Part shown: positions 58,681 to 64,000 of the stretch, piece after piece
How the letters are laid out: every line of letters begins with the position of its first letter
Numbering within the stretch: the stretch's first letter is position 1
Origin: Phallus indusiatus
Taxonomy: Eukaryota > Basidiomycota > Agaricomycetes > Phallales > Phallaceae
Direction: 5' to 3'
Assembly (NCBI GenBank): GCA_027605045.1
Contig: JAQFWX010000060.1
Span: 124,001 to 188,000, forward strand
DNA: 64,000 nucleotides
The notes under the pieces: model-generated
Told to the model about the DNA's origin: nothing
Database searches by the model: none
The model's input: the letters and a program-made list of their open reading frames with translations, nothing else
Made by a program: the position numbers and the translations under genes

Positions 58681-60798
58681 ATGAATTTACTGAACGACGC
58701 CAATCTCAGACTGCCAGCGGCAGCCGCCGTCGTCCTTGTCTGCGCAACATTATACCATACGTTCATCAGACGCGATCCATATGTGAGCCTTTTCTAGGTT
58801 GAGATCATCTTCGTGTCTTGCTTATTACCGCGGAAATTTTAGGCTGATATTCCGGCCATTGGCAGCACCAACTTTTTCCTATCATATATTGACTTAATAA
58901 AATATATGTTTCAAGGACCGAAGCTGCTTCAGGAAGGGTACGACAAGGTAAAGCAGGTCTGCATGAGTGAATGCGTCGTCGCTGCAAACCGGTTCACGCT
59001 TTTTTCTTCCAGTTCAGCAAAAACATCGGTGTCTACCGTGTCCCTACTTTCTCGAGTTGGCACGTTTTCGTGTGCAGTGATAAGCTCATTGACGAGATAA
59101 GGTCCATGAAAGGACAACAAGACATGTCTGCTAAGGAGGCAGGCAAAATTGTAAGACTACCTTTCCTTTCCATCTCGTCTCACCAATCGAGTTCGATCAG
59201 TCGATATCAGGCGAATACACACTTGGACCACAGATTTTCGAGAATGAATACCATGTGAAAGTTATGCGTCATCGGATGACTAAAGGATTGGATGGATGGT
59301 TTGAACCCCTCAAAGCTGAAATTATCGCAGTGCTTGAAGAACTGGTGCCATCGGCAGGAGGTATGTGCATCTCTTCCTTTCTCCAAGAAGGCCTGTGTAT
59401 TTTTCATGTGTTAATGCCATTATTTGTAGACTGGACGCCGATCGGAATATATCAAACGAGTCAACTACTCGTTGCTCGTAGCGTCAACCGTATTATCGTT
59501 TCCGACCCCGCTATATGTATGATAGGCTAGTCTTTTCATACGTATGGCTTTTCCTCAGAAGATATTTCTTACAGATCGGGATCCGAATTACTTGAAGATA
59601 GTGACTCAATTTACTATGGACGCAGTTCTGGGTGCTTACATTTTAGGCTTCTTCCCCGTTCTTTGAAAGAGTGGGTATCGTTTATTTCTCTAATCATGCG
59701 TAAACACAGTCTCATAAACAATATAGAATTGCGCGAAGCCTTTTTACCAATATCCCACAAGCTCGAGAAGCGGCGACGCAAGCTTTACGCAATAACATCG
59801 CAGACCGAAAAGCAAAGGTGGATGAATATGGGTCGAGTTATCCAGATAAACCAGTACGTGTTTGTGTTCCATTAATATGCAGAGACAGTTAGTGATTTCC
59901 GATTTAGAATGATATACTTTCACTATTTATTGATGAAGCAAATGACGAGGGACGTACAGAGGAAGAGCTAGCGCACCGTGTGCTAGTAATGAATTTTGCC
60001 TCCATTCATTCGACCTCATTGGTATAATTGACGCCCCATACTTCCTGTCCAAGACGTTTATTGACAAATCATTTAGACTTTATCATTGATATTTCGAAAC
60101 CTAGCTGATAAACCCGAGTATTTAAAACCGTTGAGAGAGGAAGCCGAATCTGTGATCTCAAAATATGGCTTTACAAGATCTTCGCTAGCGCAGCTACATA
60201 AATTGGAGAGTTTCATTATGGAATCTATGCGCACGAAAGCACCGCGAGTGGGTAAGCTGTAACCTTGTGTCCTTAAAAGCACGGGAATACAAAAAATTAA
60301 CTCTTCTTTACCCCGAAAGTCACAGCACATAGATGGAGCATGAAGGACTATGTCTTGTCGAACGGCGTACGCATACCTAAAGACACTATGGTGATCGTTC
60401 CCATGGGCGCGCGCCACTTGGACAGTACTCTATTTCCCGACCCGTCCACATTTGATGGATTTAGGTTCTGCAAAAATGACGACGACAGCGTTAGCCCAAA
60501 TCCTTACTTAACTACATCGAATTCATCATTTCTATTTTTCGGCATGGGAGAAAATATATGGTATGTTTTCCTGTTGAATTCAAATGTGTCCTTTGCTTCA
60601 TCTACTGATATTTCACAATATAGCCCAGGCAGATTTTTCGCTGCTACTTTCCTAAAGATTGTTCTTGTTCATTTCATGTTAAACTACGATGCTCGACTCG
60701 ACCCTAAACAACGTCCACGTGATTATTGGGTTGGGCCGGATATTCTTCCCGGTAGCAAAGTCAGATTTTTGGTACGGGAAAGAAAGACGACTAGCTGA
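58681..60798 (+). CDS. Cytochrome P450 monooxygenase with in-frame TGA
   Basis: Membrane-bound haem monooxygenase. The N-terminal anchor (LPAAAAVVLVCATLYHTFI) is followed by the hinge RRDPYADIPAIG. I-helix segment: NFASIHSTSL. ExxR: ESMR. PERF-like: FPDPSTFDGFRF. Haem loop: FGMGENI-CPGRFFA, assembled by splicing at a donor near 60560. The frame is sound from start to haem loop except for TGA at 59664-59666, inside a conserved stretch (TMDAVLGAYILGFFPVL-stop-KSG, then IARSLFTNIPQAREAA). No alternative donor or acceptor in phase removes it. So the gene is probably a recent pseudogene, or the base is an assembly error. Substrate unknown. Confidence 0.75.
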
Positions 60799-61483
60799 AG
60801 ACTAATAATACTGGGCTGTGAATGTAAACTTTTCATTTATTAGTATTTTAAGCCGATTTGTCTTCCTTAACATTATTTATGGTTTTTTTTTGCTGGTATG
60901 TATGGCCCCTACTAGTATGATTGCCGTCTACTATTTTTTCTGGCTCGGATTGCAATAGGAATCTGATCCAGATAATTCTAGTGCCTATCTTAGTAACAAA
61001 CGCCACTTCGTAACAGAACTTGAGGTTAGCACGGTGGCTGTTGCACATCCTCAAGTGTGGACGCTGCGCTATAGCTATAAGATTTGCAGCTCAAGCCCGT
61101 GTCAGAAAACCTGAGTTAGGACTTGTTGGGTTGCCGTTTATTTCGGGTTTATTTCCACAAATTCTCCCAAGCTAGTGCCTTGATCATTATGTAATGAATA
61201 TGATCACCTCTCGTATGTATTACCACCATACAGTGCCAAAACGGAAGCAGATGCAACGTGCCGGTAAAAGTAACTCGGAATTCAGTATTCTCTTCAAATG
61301 TCAAACCTTATCCGCTCAACAGCCACAGCCTCATTTCTGAATACCGTGATCCATGAGAATCCAGCAATGTTACATGTATCAAAGGTATTGGTGACGTCTC
61401 TTCTGTCCTACATCTTGATCCTCCCCGAACGTTATATCAACGAAACCACCCCATTTCGCTATCATATCGCAATCTGACCAGCT
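60799..61483. other. Intergenic, no gene seen
   Basis: AT-rich, no recognisable frame; upstream region of the DUF6535 gene. Confidence 0.5.
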
Positions 61484-64000
61484 ATGTCTGAAGCAGCTAC
61501 CAGTAACTCGAACGAAAATATAGCGCAGCTGGCGCTCCTAAGCGATCAGGGTAAAATCGAGAATGAGCCTCCGCCAGCTCCGGGTGCGACCGAACGAGTT
61601 CAGGAAATTGCTGAAGACGAAAAGTCGTCATCTGTACATGCTGCAACCACCTCTCCAAATGAACAAAAAGCGCAGCCTGAAACAGGTTTAAATGAAACCT
61701 TGCTACAGCTTCAGCTCTTACGGATTCTCACTCGTGACTTGCCTGGTGAGATTTTTTTTCTGTTCTTCGAAATAAGAATAATTTATTGATTACCGTATAC
61801 ACCTTCCAGAAAAGGAGTCTAAACCAGCATTTAACAATACTCAAGAAATCAGGACCTTGCGTAAAAAGCTTTTTGGAGTAATAACCAAAACCGAATCTAA
61901 TAATGGTGAGTAGCGACCGATGTAATTATATCGTACTCGCTAATTGTGGAACATTGAAGTAAATAATCGATTTGATTATGAACAGAAGTATCCTATGGAT
62001 CGGCCCGGAGAAGAGCTTGGTCCCAATGCTCGAGTTTGGTTGACCTACCTTGATGAAGCTGAGGCATATGATCGTGAAAGAGTGGAAGGTTGGAAAGAGA
62101 CCGCAGATGTTCTTCTCGTATTTGTACGTGGAATGCCCGCCTTGTGTGGCTATGGCCGCTAAAGTTTTCTGTTGTCTAGGCTGGTCTTTTTTCCGGTGTT
62201 ATAACCACATTCATTTCTCAGGCTTCGCAAAGTCTTCAACAGGACAATACTCAAGTTTCTGCATCCTTGTTGTTCGAAACGAACCAATTACTACGAGCCC
62301 AATTCAGTGGAACGTCGATTAATAATGTTCCCAGCTCAACACTAACCCCTACATCTCCATTCATACCATCGGCAAATGCGCGACTCGTAAATGGCCTGTG
62401 GTTCACTAGTTTGGCAATTACGTTGTCCACTGCACTGTTCGCTGTCCTTGCCAAACAATGGCTTTATTATTACCTTTCTTCGATCTCCGGAACACCGCGC
62501 GAAAAGGCGAGGGCAAGGCAGTTTCGGTTCCAAGGGTTTGAGTCGTGGAGAGTCGGTGCCATCATCGATCTCCTGCCGATTCTCTTGCATCTTGCTGTCG
62601 GCATGTTCCTCATCGGCATCATCATACTTTTATTTCCATTGGATGTTCAAGCCGCTCAGGCGATCATCGCTATTACCGGTGTCACATACGTTTTATATTT
62701 CGTTTCTGTGATACTGCCTATACGTTATCCGGGATGTCCATATATAACATCGCTTACGATCTATATCGGTGTACTGTTCTTCTTTTTGCCAAAGATCTTT
62801 CACAGGATTAGCGCAGTGTCGAAAAAGGTTCTACACCCAACAAAGGACTTAAAATGGGTACAATCAGACTCAGGGGCTCATACGGAGAGGACGGTTCGAC
62901 TAGACAGGACGAGCTCGAAATGGGAGTCTCTCGGGAGAAAAATCCATCCTTTGATTCGTCTTATTAGGCCTTTCCTTCATTACATCTGGGTTACACTTAA
63001 ATTTCCATATGATGTCTTTATTTATCTGCTCATATGTGCTGTCGAGGTGTTGTATGACTATTTGCATGTCCATTTGGTTTTTTCGCATGTCCATTTGGTT
63101 TTTCTTCATATCCATTTGGTTTTTCTTCATACGCTGAGAATTTTACATCGCTTCGTCTCTACCATTCCGAAATTCACAAACTGGAGGGAGGAGAAGATAA
63201 AGCAGGCCGTTGCAAATGCTGCACCTCTCGACTCAGACGCGCTCTCTTGGGTTTATCAAAACTCCTCTGCTACAAGTGTTCACCGGATTATCGCACGGTG
63301 CTCGTTTATGCATCGAAATATTACTCAAACATTCAAATTTGACACCCTAAACAAGTTTTGGAAAATTCTAGAACTCGACGACGCAAGTGCGGTAGATATT
63401 CGTTATGGGTTGTGTGCCGATCTCTTGTCCAAGGAGTACAACTACTGGTCTCTACTTTCGTCTATGGCTAATGTAGAGCTCGGAGGACAAATAGATCTAG
63501 ATGAAATGGAATACAAAAATTATTGCCGTATCTCCGAGAATGTAATAAATGCCAATTATGTCGAAATTCTTAAGGACGCCATCAAAGACGATTTCGAGCT
63601 TCCACTGGTCATGTGGCAATGTTTCTTGGCAAGGGCGTCGGGAGACGATGTGGTGGCTAGACATATCATCGCTTCTGGAATGCATAACATATTTCTCTGG
63701 AAAACCCGGAGCATCACAAATAGCATGGACACTACAAATTTCCAGACTGTTCTCGAACATCCTGGCGAGCCGGGAAAATGGAAATCCGACTACCTGTTTC
63801 GTTACTTTTGTCCTGACAGCCCTCATTTTTCCTTCTCAGAAAACATATCCTTTAAGCAACGTTATCTCTTCTTTGTCTCCATCTATCGGAACCTTACCTC
63901 CCCGCGATCGCTCATTGCAGACAACGAACAGAAACAACAGTTGTTGCGTAATATGTTTTATGGATTATCCCAATGGCTTAGTGTCGCAATCGTCGACGAG
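61484..64000 (+). CDS. DUF6535-type multi-pass membrane protein (partial, runs off the window)
   Basis: The N-terminus is polar (MSEAATSNSNENIAQLALL). Exon 2 (after an intron ending near 61810) gives EKESKPAFNNTQEIRTL. The DUF6535 core has GWKETADVLLVFAGLFSGVI, TFISQASQSLQQD, ARLVNGLWFTSLAITLS and LAKQWLYYYLSS. Further helices follow (LLPILLHLAVGMFLIGIIIL; IAITGVTYVLYFVSVIL). The region 63065-63127 is three in-frame 21-base repeats coding HVHLVF units. The frame stays open to 64000, so the 3' end lies outside the window. Function of DUF6535 proteins is unknown. Confidence 0.82.
63065..63127 (+). repeat. Three 21-base in-frame repeats
   Basis: catgtccatttggttttttc g, then two near-identical copies ending ttctt; encodes HVHLVFS, HVHLVFL, HIHLVFL within the DUF6535 protein. 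Confidence 0.85.

Overview
The window is nuclear DNA from a filamentous basidiomycete, most likely an Agaricomycete (mushroom-forming fungus). The genes are dense and cut by many 45-65 nt GT-AG introns. The families are typical of that group: DUF6533 and DUF6535 membrane proteins, an MLKL-NTD/pseudokinase-type protein, a GH28 pectinase, a P450 and a Zn2Cys6 regulator. No CRISPR, operon, tRNA, rRNA or complete transposon was found. Exon models below were built by hand from splice signals and reading-frame continuity.

Layout. 1-0.8 kb: degenerate duplicate of the 3' part of the regulator gene at 7.3-10.9 kb, with about 1.1 kb deleted inside it. 1.0-2.4 kb: Bin3/MePCE-type RNA methyltransferase (+). 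2.8-3.0 kb: relic of a histidinol-phosphate aminotransferase. 3.3-4.8 kb: sphingolipid delta4-desaturase (-). 5.2-6.1 kb: Rho1 GTPase (-). 7.3-10.9 kb: Zn2Cys6 transcription factor (-). 11.1-13.1 kb: no gene seen. 13.2-15.2 kb: GH28 exo-polygalacturonase (+). 15.4-16.3 kb: secreted, probably GPI-anchored protein (-). 17.1-26.4 kb: three tandem DUF6533 seven-helix membrane protein genes (+), duplicated with their intergenic DNA. 27.5-29.8 kb: Ser/Pro-rich protein (+). 30.4-33.6 kb: SREBP-type bHLH regulator (-).

33.8-40.3 kb is a decayed zone: a BRAP2 C-terminal relic between short direct repeats, a broken MLKL-like/pseudokinase gene with an acidic tail, a GH30 relic, and a short dispersed repeat also found upstream of the SREBP gene. 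40.3-41.6 kb: HSL-type alpha/beta hydrolase (-). 41.8-44.2 kb: MSS116-like mitochondrial DEAD-box helicase (-), head to head with LIN1/CD2BP2 (44.3-45.7 kb, +). 46.0-46.7 kb: single-pass membrane protein (-). 47.2-48.9 kb: glyoxylate/hydroxypyruvate reductase (+). 49.1-55.4 kb: listerin E3 ligase (-), head to head with CTP synthase (55.6-58.3 kb, +). 58.7-60.8 kb: cytochrome P450 with an in-frame TGA (+). 61.5 kb to the end: DUF6535 protein, cut by the window edge.

Most genes are single-copy housekeeping functions and do not form a pathway. Loose themes are lipid/sterol biology (desaturase, SREBP, P450, hydrolase), RNA processing (Bin3, MSS116, LIN1) and plant cell-wall attack (GH28, GH30 relic). 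The most unusual structures are the DUF6533 tandem array with a conserved 8-nt microexon, the decayed MLKL-like gene, the gene relics flanked by repeats, and a local cluster of GC-AG introns.
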